Below are positions 17,940-27,405 of a stretch of 64,000 nucleotides of DNA, one piece after another. Origin of the DNA: Actinomyces johnsonii (GTDB taxonomy: Bacteria > Actinomycetota > Actinomycetes > Actinomycetales > Actinomycetaceae). Positions within the stretch are counted from its first letter, which is position 1. Every line of letters starts with the position of its first letter. Where the stretch lies: NCBI RefSeq assembly GCF_006546835.1, contig NZ_VICB01000003.1, positions 186,001-250,000 on the forward strand, given 5' to 3'. The position numbers and the translations under genes were made by a program. Under the pieces are notes generated by a model that saw only the letters and a program-made list of their open reading frames with translations, was not told where the DNA came from and searched no databases.

Positions 17940-19283
17940 ATGCGACTCATCTCCCGCCGCTCCATGCTGGGCGGAACCGCCGTGATCGCCGTCGCCGCGA
18001 CCCTGGCGGCCTGCTCAAAGAGCTCGTCCGGCTCCGACGGTGATGGAGGCGTCTACTTCCTCAACTTCAAGCCCGAGTCGGAGCAGGCCTTCAAGGACAT
18101 CGCGGCTGTCTACACGAAGAAGACCGGCGTGGCCGTCAAGGTCGTCACCGCCGCCTCCGGAACCTACGAGCAGACCTTGAAGTCCGAGGTCGCCAAGTCC
18201 AACCCGCCCACCCTGTTCAACCTCAACGGCCCCGTGGGCTACGGGAACTGGAAGGAGTACGCCTCCGACCTGTCCGACGCCGACTTCACCAAGCAGATGA
18301 CGGATGAGTCCCTGGCTCTCAAGGGCGACGAGGGCAAGGTCGTAGGGGTGCCGCTGGCCATCGAGGGCTATGGCATCATCTACAACGCCGCCATTCTCAA
18401 CAAGTACTTCGCCATGGAGGGCGCCAAGGCCACCGCCGTCGATCAGATCAAGGGTTTCGACAAGCTCAAGGAGGTCGTCGAGGACATGCAGGCCAAGAAG
18501 GCCGACCTCGGCATCGAGGGCGTCTTCGCTGCGACCTCCCTGTCCCCCGGTGAGGACTGGCGCTGGCAGACCCACCTGGCCAACTACCCCGTCTACTACG
18601 AGTATCGCGACGCCAAGGTCGACGACCTCACCGAGCTTAAACTGACCTACTCGGACAACTACAAACAGATCTTCGACCTCTACCTCAACAACTCCACGAT
18701 CGCCCCCACCGAGGCCAGCGCCAAGACGGTCACCGACTCCATGGCCGACTTCGCCCTGGGCAAGGCCGCCATGGTCCAGAACGGGAACTGGGGCTGGTCG
18801 CAGATCTCCGAGGTCTCCGGCAACACGGTCAAGGCCGAGGACGTCCACTTCCTGCCGATCTACGTCGGCGTGTCCGGCGAGGACAAGAGCAACATCGCCA
18901 TCGGAACCGAGAACTACCTGACGATCAACTCCCAGGCCTCCGATGACGCCCAGAAGGCCACCAAGGACTTCCTCACCTGGCTGTTCACCGACGCCGAGGG
19001 CTCCAAGCTCGCCGCCGAGAAGCTCAGCAACATCGCGCCCTACAAGGCCTACGCCGAGCTGGCCCCCTCCGACCCGCTGGGCAAGGAAGTCGCCGAGGCC
19101 ATCGCCAACAAGGACCTCACCCCCGTCAAGTGGGTCTTCCCGACCTTCCCGAGCCAGGACTTCAAGGACCAGCTTGGCCAGCACCTGGCCCAGTACGCCT
19201 CCGGCAGCTCGGACTGGGCGAAGGTCAAGGACTTCTTCGTGACCGACTGGGCCTCCGAGAAGAAGTCGGCCAAGGAGGGCTGA
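17940..19283 (+). CDS. Sugar ABC transporter binding lipoprotein
   Basis: The 447-residue protein has a twin-arginine-type signal (ISRRSMLGG) ending in the lipobox LAAC, then a family 1 solute-binding fold. Typical segments are FNLNGPVGYGNW, VVGVPLAIEGYGIIYN, and a C-terminal hinge region with FLTWLFTDAEGSKLAAEK. It captures a sugar or oligosaccharide outside the cell and delivers it to the two permeases encoded next. The start is preceded by AAAGGAGG. The ligand class resembles the MalE/UgpB group, but the sugar is not known. Confidence 0.9.
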   Translation: MRLISRRSMLGGTAVIAVAATLAACSKSSSGSDGDGGVYFLNFKPESEQAFKDIAAVYTKKTGVAVKVVTAASGTYEQTLKSEVAKSNPPTLFNLNGPVGYGNWKEYASDLSDADFTKQMTDESLALKGDEGKVVGVPLAIEGYGIIYNAAILNKYFAMEGAKATAVDQIKGFDKLKEVVEDMQAKKADLGIEGVFAATSLSPGEDWRWQTHLANYPVYYEYRDAKVDDLTELKLTYSDNYKQIFDLYLNNSTIAPTEASAKTVTDSMADFALGKAAMVQNGNWGWSQISEVSGNTVKAEDVHFLPIYVGVSGEDKSNIAIGTENYLTINSQASDDAQKATKDFLTWLFTDAEGSKLAAEKLSNIAPYKAYAELAPSDPLGKEVAEAIANKDLTPVKWVFPTFPSQDFKDQLGQHLAQYASGSSDWAKVKDFFVTDWASEKKSAKEG

Positions 19284-19475
19284 CGCCGTCGAGTCGCCCT
19301 AGTCCGTCAGCCCGCCCGAGTTCGTCGACGACGGCGCGACGGCGACTCATCTCCCCATCCCCCCTCCTGCCCGGGGCGGCGCGTCTGAGCCGATCGGTTC
19401 GTGTGTCGCCGCCCCGGCGGGAGCCCTCTGGTACCTGGCCGTCCCGGCGGGTACCGGTCGCACCTCGAGGCAGAT

Positions 19476-20321
19476 ATGACCAAGGCACTGAAAAAGTTCT
19501 TCCCAGTATTCGCGGGGCCGACCCTGTTGGCCTTCATGATCGCGTTCATCGTTCCCTTCTTTATGGGGCTCTATCTCTCCTTCACCAAGTTCAGCACCCT
19601 GACCAATGCGCGGTTCGTGGGCGTTGACAACTACGCCAGGGCCTTCAGTGAGAAGAGCCATTTCCTTCCGGCTCTGGGATTCACCGCTCTCGTATCGATC
19701 ATCTCAATCGTCACAGTGAACCTGGGCGCCTTCGCCCTGGCCTACTTCCTGACCCGCAAGCTGCGCGGCACCAACTTCTTCCGCGCCGTCTTCTTCATGC
19801 CCAACCTCATCGGCGGCATCGTCCTGGGCTACACCTGGCAGGTCATGCTCAACGCGATCCTTCAGCGCTGGGGGCAGACCATCGTCAATGACTGGCGACT
19901 GGGCCTGGCCGGCCTGGTCTTGCTTGTCAACTGGCAGCTCATGGGCTACATGATGGTCATCTACATCGCCGGTCTGCAGAACGTGCCGCCTGAGCTCATC
20001 GAGGCCTCCCAGATCGACGGCGCCAGTCGGTGGCAGACACTGCGCAACGTGACACTGCCGATGATCATGCCCTCGATCACCATCTGCCTGTTCCTCACTC
20101 TGGCCAACACCTTCAAGATGTACGACCAGAACCTCGCCCTGACCAACGGGGCCCCGGCCAAGCAGACCCAGATGGCCGCACTCAGCATCGTCAACACGAT
20201 GTACAAGAAGATCGGCCAGGAGGGCGTCGCCCAGGCCGAGGCCGTCATCTTCTTCCTCATCGTCGCCGCCATCGCGCTCATCCAGCTGCGCGCCACTCGT
20301 TCCAAGGAGGTCGACGCGTGA
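19476..20321 (+). CDS. Sugar ABC transporter permease, MalF type
   Basis: A 281-residue integral membrane protein with six predicted helices. The EAA loop that contacts the ATPase is EASQIDGASRWQTLRNVTLP near residue 190. It forms half of the import channel together with the next gene, whose start overlaps its stop. The ATG at 19476 is chosen; an upstream in-frame ATG at 19401 would add a non-hydrophobic Pro/Arg-rich stretch. Confidence 0.92.
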   Translation: MTKALKKFFPVFAGPTLLAFMIAFIVPFFMGLYLSFTKFSTLTNARFVGVDNYARAFSEKSHFLPALGFTALVSIISIVTVNLGAFALAYFLTRKLRGTNFFRAVFFMPNLIGGIVLGYTWQVMLNAILQRWGQTIVNDWRLGLAGLVLLVNWQLMGYMMVIYIAGLQNVPPELIEASQIDGASRWQTLRNVTLPMIMPSITICLFLTLANTFKMYDQNLALTNGAPAKQTQMAALSIVNTMYKKIGQEGVAQAEAVIFFLIVAAIALIQLRATRSKEVDA

Positions 20322-21223
20322 GCACCGCCGTCCAGACTCAAGTCCCCGGATCCGCAGCCCCGGCCCGCAAGGCGGGCCGGAAGACCGCCCGGCACACGCC
20401 CGGCCAGAACGCGCTTGTGGGAGTGCTGGGGATCCTAGCCCTCGTGTGGGTCATCCCCCTGGCCTTCATCCTCATCAACTCCTTCAAGGGCAAGTTCTAC
20501 ATCTCCGACAGCCCCTTTGCCCTGCCGACCCCCAAGACTTTCGCCGGCCTGGACAACTACGCCACCGGCCTGGCCCTGTCCGGGTTCGCCAGCGCCATGG
20601 GATGGTCGCTGTTCATCACGGTGGGCTCCGTCGTCGTCATCGTCTTCCTGACAGCGATGACCGCCTACTACATCACCCGCATCAAGACGTGGTGGACCTC
20701 GGCGATCTACTACGCCTTCGCCTTCTCCATGATCGCTCCCTTCCAGATGGTCATGTTCCCCACCGTCAAGGTGGCCGACATGCTCGGCCTGGCCACGCCC
20801 TGGGGCATGATCGTCCTCTACCTCGGCTTCGGGGGCGGACTGTCGGTCTTCCTGTTCGCCGGCTTCATCAAGTCGATCCCCATGGAGATCGAGGAGGCCG
20901 CCTACATGGACGGCTGCTCCCCGCTGCAGACCTACTTCAAGGTGGTCATGCCACTGCTCAGGCCGACGGCGGTCACCGTGGCGATCCTCAACGCCATGTG
21001 GGTGTGGAACGACTTCCTCCTGCCCAACCTCGTCATCGGCCAGGACGAGCGCTACAAGACGATCCCGATCGTCATCCAGTCGCTCGTCGGCTCCAACGGG
21101 AACCGCGACATGGGCGCCCAGATGGCCATGCTGGTCTTCGCCATCGTCCCGATCGTGGCCTTCTACCTCTTCGGGCAGAAGCACATCATCGAGGGCGTGG
21201 CCGCCGGAGCGGTCAAGGGCTGA
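20318..21223 (+). CDS. Sugar ABC transporter permease, MalG type
   Basis: A 301-residue protein with a basic Pro/Ala-rich N-terminus and six membrane helices. The EAA loop is EEAAYMDGCSPLQTYFKVVMP near residue 195. The GTG at 20318 overlaps the preceding stop (GTGA), so the two permeases are made together. No nucleotide-binding subunit follows; such CUT1 importers commonly share an MsmK-like ATPase encoded elsewhere. Confidence 0.92.
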   Translation: MSTAVQTQVPGSAAPARKAGRKTARHTPGQNALVGVLGILALVWVIPLAFILINSFKGKFYISDSPFALPTPKTFAGLDNYATGLALSGFASAMGWSLFITVGSVVVIVFLTAMTAYYITRIKTWWTSAIYYAFAFSMIAPFQMVMFPTVKVADMLGLATPWGMIVLYLGFGGGLSVFLFAGFIKSIPMEIEEAAYMDGCSPLQTYFKVVMPLLRPTAVTVAILNAMWVWNDFLLPNLVIGQDERYKTIPIVIQSLVGSNGNRDMGAQMAMLVFAIVPIVAFYLFGQKHIIEGVAAGAVKG

Positions 21224-21246
21224 TGCCTTGAGGACAACTCCCGACT

Positions 21247-21290
21247 CGGGTGGTTCCCGACGCCCCGCCGCGGGCGTCGGGAACCACCCG
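21247..21290 (+). terminator. Very stable hairpin after permease genes
   Basis: A perfect 19-bp stem (21247-21265 with 21272-21290) with a six-base loop sits 23 bases after the permease stop. It likely ends or reduces transcription before the YesL-like gene. Confidence 0.8.
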
Positions 21291-21337
21291 TATCACTCCC
21301 ACCCGCTACCGCACGAGCCCTGCACGAAGGAGAACCC

Positions 21338-21994
21338 GTGGCGCTGTTCCCCGGCCCCGACAGCCCGGCCTACCGGGCCTGGTCCGCAGCGGCCGACGTC
21401 GTCATCCTCAACGCCCTGACCCTGGCCGGTTGCCTGCCGGTGGTGACGGCCGGCGCTTCCCTGACTGCCTGCGCCCGCGTGGCCGGTGAGATGGCGGCCG
21501 ACGACGACCCGGCCGTCGTCGCCACCTGGTGGCGCTCCTTCCGTCTCAACCTGCGTCAGTCCCTGGCCTGGTGGCTGCCTGTGCTCGGGCTGCTGGTGCT
21601 GGGCGTTTGGGAGTACCTGGTCCTTTTCGGCTCCTCTTCGGGAGACCGGCACGGTACCGTGAACGGCGCGGTGTCCGGACTGGTGCCGGCCGGGGGAGTA
21701 CTCCTGGCCGCGATCCTCATCTGGCTGCCGGCGCTGGCGGCCTTCTTCGACGCGCCGATCACCCGGCACCTGTCCAACGCCGTGCGGCTGGCCGTAGGGC
21801 GTCTCGGGATCACGGCGCTCGCGCTGGTCATCGCGGCGGCACCGGTGATCGTCTTCTGGGCGCTGCCGGCCATGAGAGGCGCAGTCATCTGGTTCATGGT
21901 CCTCATCGGCCCGGCCTTCCAGATCTATCTCATCGCGCTGCTTCAGCGCCCCACGGTCGTGAAGCTCACGGCTTGCGCCCAGCAGTCATCCTGA
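21338..21994 (+). CDS. YesL-like (DUF624) membrane protein
   Basis: A 218-residue protein with about five membrane helices, of the DUF624/YesL family. Diagnostic is the N-terminal segment LNALTLAGCLPVVTAGAS, followed by a soluble loop with a WRSFRLNLRQS segment. YesL proteins almost always sit beside CUT1 sugar transporter genes; their role is unknown. The start is GTG at 21338 after AAGGAGA. The hairpin upstream suggests lower expression than the permeases, or readthrough control. Confidence 0.82.
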   Translation: MALFPGPDSPAYRAWSAAADVVILNALTLAGCLPVVTAGASLTACARVAGEMAADDDPAVVATWWRSFRLNLRQSLAWWLPVLGLLVLGVWEYLVLFGSSSGDRHGTVNGAVSGLVPAGGVLLAAILIWLPALAAFFDAPITRHLSNAVRLAVGRLGITALALVIAAAPVIVFWALPAMRGAVIWFMVLIGPAFQIYLIALLQRPTVVKLTACAQQSS

Positions 21995-22055
21995 CCGGCG
22001 TCGCCTGGAACGGCCGGGAGACGGTTGCGGCGTGATGTGGCACGCCCGGCTCCGG

Positions 22056-22061
22056 TAGGCT
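22056..22061 (+). promoter_or_regulatory. -10 element for purA
   Basis: TAGGCT about 50 bases before the ATG; the mRNA would have a leader with the site GGGAGCAG. Confidence 0.5.
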
Positions 22062-22063
22062 AA

Positions 22064-23398
<1,335 letters not shown>

Positions 23399-23413
23399 CA
23401 TCGCCAGAGGACC

Positions 23414-25279
23414 GTGAGCAGTAGCGGTTACCCGACGGCGTCGGACGGCGCAGTCGGCGGAGGCGGCTTTCGGGAGCGTGCCGACCGCGGACGGGCCGTC
23501 GAGGGATACTTGGTGCTGGTGCTCAGCGCCATTGCCCTAGCCATTGGTGTCTCGCGCCTCGCGACCTCGAAGGCGCCGCTGGGGACGATGCTCGTCGTGG
23601 GCGCCGTGAGTGCCGCCCTGTACGGGGCAAGCAGGCTCTCGATGAGCCGCCGGGTGCAACGGTCGGCCGACTACTGGCGTCAGGGGCCTGGATTCATCCA
23701 GTTCGGGCCCTCTCGCGACCTCGGCCTGGGCGACTACATGCCTGCCGTCGTGGCGTCGGCGGGAGCGCTCGCGGCCATGTGGATGCAGCTCTCCTCGGGT
23801 GCGGCTGACATCAACGGCGCCTGGACGCTTACACTGGCGGTCTTCGTGCTACTCGGGTCGGTGCTGACTCTCGCCACCGTCCCCACTGAGGGCAGGAGAG
23901 CACCGGAGATCATTCTGACCCCTGAGGCAGCATGGATCTGGACAGGTGGTCGAAAGCGTGCCTGCATCCCGTGGACGGCGCAGCCGAATCTTGAGGCGAG
24001 CATCGTCCACCGATTGCGTCCGCACGTCATGATCACGGGCGGTGCGGGAGGCCCGGTGCTTCTTCCCATCTTCGTCCTGCCCATCGGTCACGTACAGCTT
24101 CAAGCCGTCCTCGCGTTCTATGCCGCTCACGCCGATCTGCGAGGGGAACTCGCCTCCGACCAGGGCCTGCAACGGGTTCGGGCGCTCATGTCCACACCAG
24201 CCCCGGCCGCTGAGAGGACGGCGTCCGACGATGCTGCGGCTCAAAGAGCTGCTCGACCGGCCGCCACGCCGTCGTATCCAGTCTCACCGTACGCGGGAGT
24301 GGCGTACCAGGACTCCCCGTATGGCGGCTCGCCGTACGTGACGGCGCCGCCCGGTGCGGCGAGGCCTCGGCCTGTGGTACCTGAGACGATGGAGCTGCTT
24401 GCCCCCGCCACGAGTGGAGCCGCGCCCGCGCCTGTTCCGGTCGGGAACGGAACCGCTCCTGCATACCCGCAGACGGCGGCCTCGCATGACCCAGCAGAAG
24501 ACGGACGACAGGACGAAGGGCGAACCTCCTCCGAGCCGCAGTCGTGCCAGGAGGCGGATCGCAAGGTGCGCCGTGCCCCCTGGCGCTTCCTGATATGGGC
24601 CGTCATCGTCCTCGTGGGCTCGGCCTACGGCACCAGCAGCCAGCAGGTCGGGGCATTCCTCTTGGGCGCTGTTGTCTGCCTGGTGCTCCTCATCCACGCC
24701 GTTGCGCTCGCCGGAGCACGCCGATGCCGAACGGTTGCCGGTCGGCGGTGGACATGGAGTCCTGAGGGAATCCGCCTGAGAAGCACGTGGTTCGTTCCCC
24801 TGGCTCTCCGCGTGGAAGCGGCGCTCATGGCACTTGGGAGCCTGGCGTCGATGGGGCTCCTGGCGGTCGGCGATCGTACCGATCGAGCGGGCATTGTCTT
24901 GTCGCTCCTCATCGCGATGGTCCTCCTCGTCACGGCCGGTTTCCTCGGGCTGACGGCGCCACGACCTCGCCGCAGCACTGAAATCATCCTCGACCCGGAA
25001 CGTATCCGTACCGCAGCGGGCACAAGCCGAGAGTCGCCGTTCTGGTGGATGGACCGGCCGCGGGTCGTAGGCATCGACTCGGGCGGAACGGTCCTGATCG
25101 AGATCGAACCGGCGGGGCGGGTACGGGCCCGCTTGGGGACCCTTCCGCTGACCTATGTCCAGCTGCAGCGGATCATCGATTTCTACTCGAGTCATCCCGA
25201 GCTGCGTGATGAGCTCGCCGATGAGCGGGGGCTGGAACGCGTGCGGGAGCTCATGGGTGCGCGAGCTGAAAGTCAGTGA
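23414..25279 (+). CDS. Duplicated membrane protein with two PH-like modules
   Basis: This 621-residue protein contains the same module twice. Each half has two to four membrane helices, then a soluble beta-rich part beginning with EIILxPE, and ends with a near-identical helix pair: VQLQAVLAFYAAHADLRGEL and VQLQRIIDFYSSHPELRDEL, each followed by RVRxLM. The halves (about 1-260 and 400-621) are joined by a Pro/Ala/Tyr-rich linker. The soluble parts look like bacterial PH-type domains, an inference. The start is GTG at 23414, just after purA. Its stop overlaps the convergent gene by seven bases. Function unknown. Confidence 0.75.
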   Translation: MSSSGYPTASDGAVGGGGFRERADRGRAVEGYLVLVLSAIALAIGVSRLATSKAPLGTMLVVGAVSAALYGASRLSMSRRVQRSADYWRQGPGFIQFGPSRDLGLGDYMPAVVASAGALAAMWMQLSSGAADINGAWTLTLAVFVLLGSVLTLATVPTEGRRAPEIILTPEAAWIWTGGRKRACIPWTAQPNLEASIVHRLRPHVMITGGAGGPVLLPIFVLPIGHVQLQAVLAFYAAHADLRGELASDQGLQRVRALMSTPAPAAERTASDDAAAQRAARPAATPSYPVSPYAGVAYQDSPYGGSPYVTAPPGAARPRPVVPETMELLAPATSGAAPAPVPVGNGTAPAYPQTAASHDPAEDGRQDEGRTSSEPQSCQEADRKVRRAPWRFLIWAVIVLVGSAYGTSSQQVGAFLLGAVVCLVLLIHAVALAGARRCRTVAGRRWTWSPEGIRLRSTWFVPLALRVEAALMALGSLASMGLLAVGDRTDRAGIVLSLLIAMVLLVTAGFLGLTAPRPRRSTEIILDPERIRTAAGTSRESPFWWMDRPRVVGIDSGGTVLIEIEPAGRVRARLGTLPLTYVQLQRIIDFYSSHPELRDELADERGLERVRELMGARAESQ

Positions 25280-26250
25280 TTCCCGTAGTTGTAGTGGTTC
25301 GGTGACTGGTAGGGTCCGCCCGCCCCGGGAGGAGCCGAGCCGGGAGGCTGTTGGTGGTATGACGGGGCGCCCGGGTATCCGGCCTGTCCGACCGGCGTCG
25401 CCGATGGGGGGAAGCCAGCCTGCTGAGGAGCCTGTGGGGGGTAGGCCTGCGGGTGGGCCGGGGCGCCCGGCACGGGAGAGGCCTGTGGGGCTTGGGCAAG
25501 AGACTGGTATGCCGGTGCTCCCGTCGGGGCATTGAATGACTGCTGCCCCAGAGCCGCCAGGTACCTCCGCTCCCGGTTCTTCTTGTTGGAGTTGCTGATG
25601 AGGGCGATCGCTCCTCCCACCGCCATCGCAATAATGATGAAAACGATGATGATCATTACTCCGGTGGACGAGGCGGATCGTGAGCTGGATGTGGCCTCGG
25701 CGGTGTCCTTTCCGCGGGTCTTGTTGTCATAAAAATCATTGAAGGAGACCTTATTCTGCTTCTCTCCCTCGATCGTTCCTCCGCCGGCGTCTGTGACTTT
25801 TCCGGGGAAGATGACTGACAGCGTCACCGAACTGTTCTTCTTCTTGTCGGTCTCGGATGCGTTGCTGGTGTCGACGACGTACTCATCTCCATCATGGCTC
25901 ACGTAGTTATTGCCGGAGATCGATGTGTTGAGGACCGCTTTGCAGGTTGGAGTTCCGTCCTCGGAGGAGAAGGTAACCTTGGGTTTTGCCTTGTTCTTTG
26001 AAAAGTTCTCTTCGACGCAGAACTCTTTGAGACTCTGTTCATCATCGGACGGTGCGGTCGCCAAGAAGGTTGTTGTCACATCGTCATCCGACTTGATGCT
26101 GATCTCAATACTGACTGTCTCTTCGTCAGAACTCGCTAAAGGCGCGGCGGCACTCGCTGGCGCCACTGTCGCCAAGAGAAGGGAGATGATGAGCCAGAGA
26201 ATGGCAATGAGGCCGACTGCTGAAATGTGCCTGAGGGCTGGATAGCGCAT
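25273..26250 (-). CDS. LppM-domain membrane protein, cluster member 4
   Basis: A 325-residue protein with a signal peptide (to about residue 36, ending in ASAA), an extracytoplasmic domain to about residue 190, one membrane helix (GVMIIIVFIIIAMAVGG) and a cytoplasmic tail rich in Pro, Ala and Gln. The extracytoplasmic domain has the motif FPGKVTDAGGG shared with the three neighbours, as in the LppM/DUF3153 family. It lacks a lipobox cysteine. Fast-diverging tail, and more A/T-rich than its neighbours. The ATG at 26250 begins the signal peptide; earlier in-frame starts run through the terminator. Confidence 0.7.
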   Translation of the reverse strand: MRYPALRHISAVGLIAILWLIISLLLATVAPASAAAPLASSDEETVSIEISIKSDDDVTTTFLATAPSDDEQSLKEFCVEENFSKNKAKPKVTFSSEDGTPTCKAVLNTSISGNNYVSHDGDEYVVDTSNASETDKKKNSSVTLSVIFPGKVTDAGGGTIEGEKQNKVSFNDFYDNKTRGKDTAEATSSSRSASSTGVMIIIVFIIIAMAVGGAIALISNSNKKNRERRYLAALGQQSFNAPTGAPAYQSLAQAPQASPVPGAPAHPQAYPPQAPQQAGFPPSATPVGQAGYPGAPSYHQQPPGSAPPGAGGPYQSPNHYNYGNH

Positions 26251-26372
26251 GTGCCACCTTAAAGCTGTGTGGATGGAAATATGTCGATCTGTCCCTGCTG
26301 TCAGTGGTTCTGACCGATAAGGCTCGAAGCCAGTGGAGAATTTGTACCGGAGCGCCTGCGCAAGAAATTGCA

Positions 26373-26407
26373 TTGTGGCCCCGGATCCTGCGAATCCGGG
26401 GCCACAA
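26373..26407 (-). terminator. Hairpin terminator in the LppM-like cluster
   Basis: A perfect 14-bp stem (26373-26386 with 26394-26407) around a seven-base loop follows the stop of the 26441-27280 gene on the minus strand. Confidence 0.7.
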
Positions 26408-26440
26408 GACCTGGCGGTGAAAGAAAGAGTAGAGGGCGGG

Positions 26441-27280
26441 TCAGTAGGGCTGTCCGGGCTGGCCGCCGTAGGGCTGGCCGGGCTGAGCCTGAGGAGCGCC
26501 GTAGCCCGCCTGCTGCTGTCCGGGCTGGCCGCCGTAGGGCTGGCCGGGCTGAGCCTGGAAAGCGGGGTTGGGGTCGTATCCCTGGGTAGGCACTGGGCCG
26601 TAGGGGGAAGGCTGGCCCTTGTTGTTCTTGCCGCGGGTGATGAAGAAGGCGGCGACGCCTCCACCGATCACCACGAGCGCGCCCACGGCGATGAGGATCC
26701 AGACCCACACGGGAGTCGAGCCGTCTCCACCCCTGACCGTGTGGGAGTCGAGGTCGGTGAAGGTGACTTTGTTGCCTTCGACCTTGCCGCCGTCGCCCTC
26801 GGTGACCTTGCCGGGGAAGGTGATGGTCTGGGTGACGTCCAGCTGGCTCGCGCTGGAGGAGCTCTCCTCGTTGCCGAGCTTGACGACGTACTCCTTGCCC
26901 TCGTGCTTGATCTGCCCGTCGCTGTCCTTGATAGGACCGGAGCCTTCAACGGTGCAGATAGCCTTGTCTCCCTCCTCCTTGAAGTCGGCTTTGGTGTCGA
27001 CCTTGCCGACATCAGCTCCGCCGAAGGTCTCGGCTTTGCAGGTCTCCTTGTTGAAAATGTCGAGACCTGTGGAGTCTGTCACGACCATCTTGATGGAATA
27101 CGTGTCATCGGACTTGATCACGACATCCGCCGTGATCTCGAGAGAGAAGGAGCCGTCAGCCGGAGAGGCAGCGTGTCCGGGCGCACCGACCAGGGCGAGG
27201 GTGGTGGACAGGGTGAGGACGACAAGGGCAGTCAACACAGATAGGGGCGCAGGGATGCGGCGAGTGGCGGCAAGTGTCAT
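26441..27280 (-). CDS. LppM-domain membrane protein, cluster member 3
   Basis: A 279-residue protein with an N-terminal signal helix ending in GHAAS, an extracytoplasmic domain (about 40-185), one membrane helix near 195-215 and a Gly/Gln/Pro/Tyr-rich tail built of QPGQPYGG units. The core motif is TITFPGKVTEGDGGKVEGN, followed by VTF. Cysteines at ETCKAE and AICTVE probably form an external disulfide. No lipobox. It has its own leaderless promoter at 27287, so the cluster is a set of similar genes, not one strict operon. Confidence 0.75.
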   Translation of the reverse strand: MTLAATRRIPAPLSVLTALVVLTLSTTLALVGAPGHAASPADGSFSLEITADVVIKSDDTYSIKMVVTDSTGLDIFNKETCKAETFGGADVGKVDTKADFKEEGDKAICTVEGSGPIKDSDGQIKHEGKEYVVKLGNEESSSSASQLDVTQTITFPGKVTEGDGGKVEGNKVTFTDLDSHTVRGGDGSTPVWVWILIAVGALVVIGGGVAAFFITRGKNNKGQPSPYGPVPTQGYDPNPAFQAQPGQPYGGQPGQQQAGYGAPQAQPGQPYGGQPGQPY

Positions 27281-27286
27281 GACCTC

Positions 27287-27292
27287 ACAGTA
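27287..27292 (-). promoter_or_regulatory. -10 element for cluster member 3
   Basis: TACTGT, GAGGTC, then ATG at 27280. Confidence 0.5.
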
Positions 27293-27405
27293 GCGGTTTC
27301 TGCGCCTAGTTGTAACCAGAATTTGATGGGGACGGTTCCCCGTTCTGGACCGTCGCTGGGGGGGGGGCGGACCGCCCGAGGGCCGGCTCGCGGCAGCTCA
27401 AGCGG

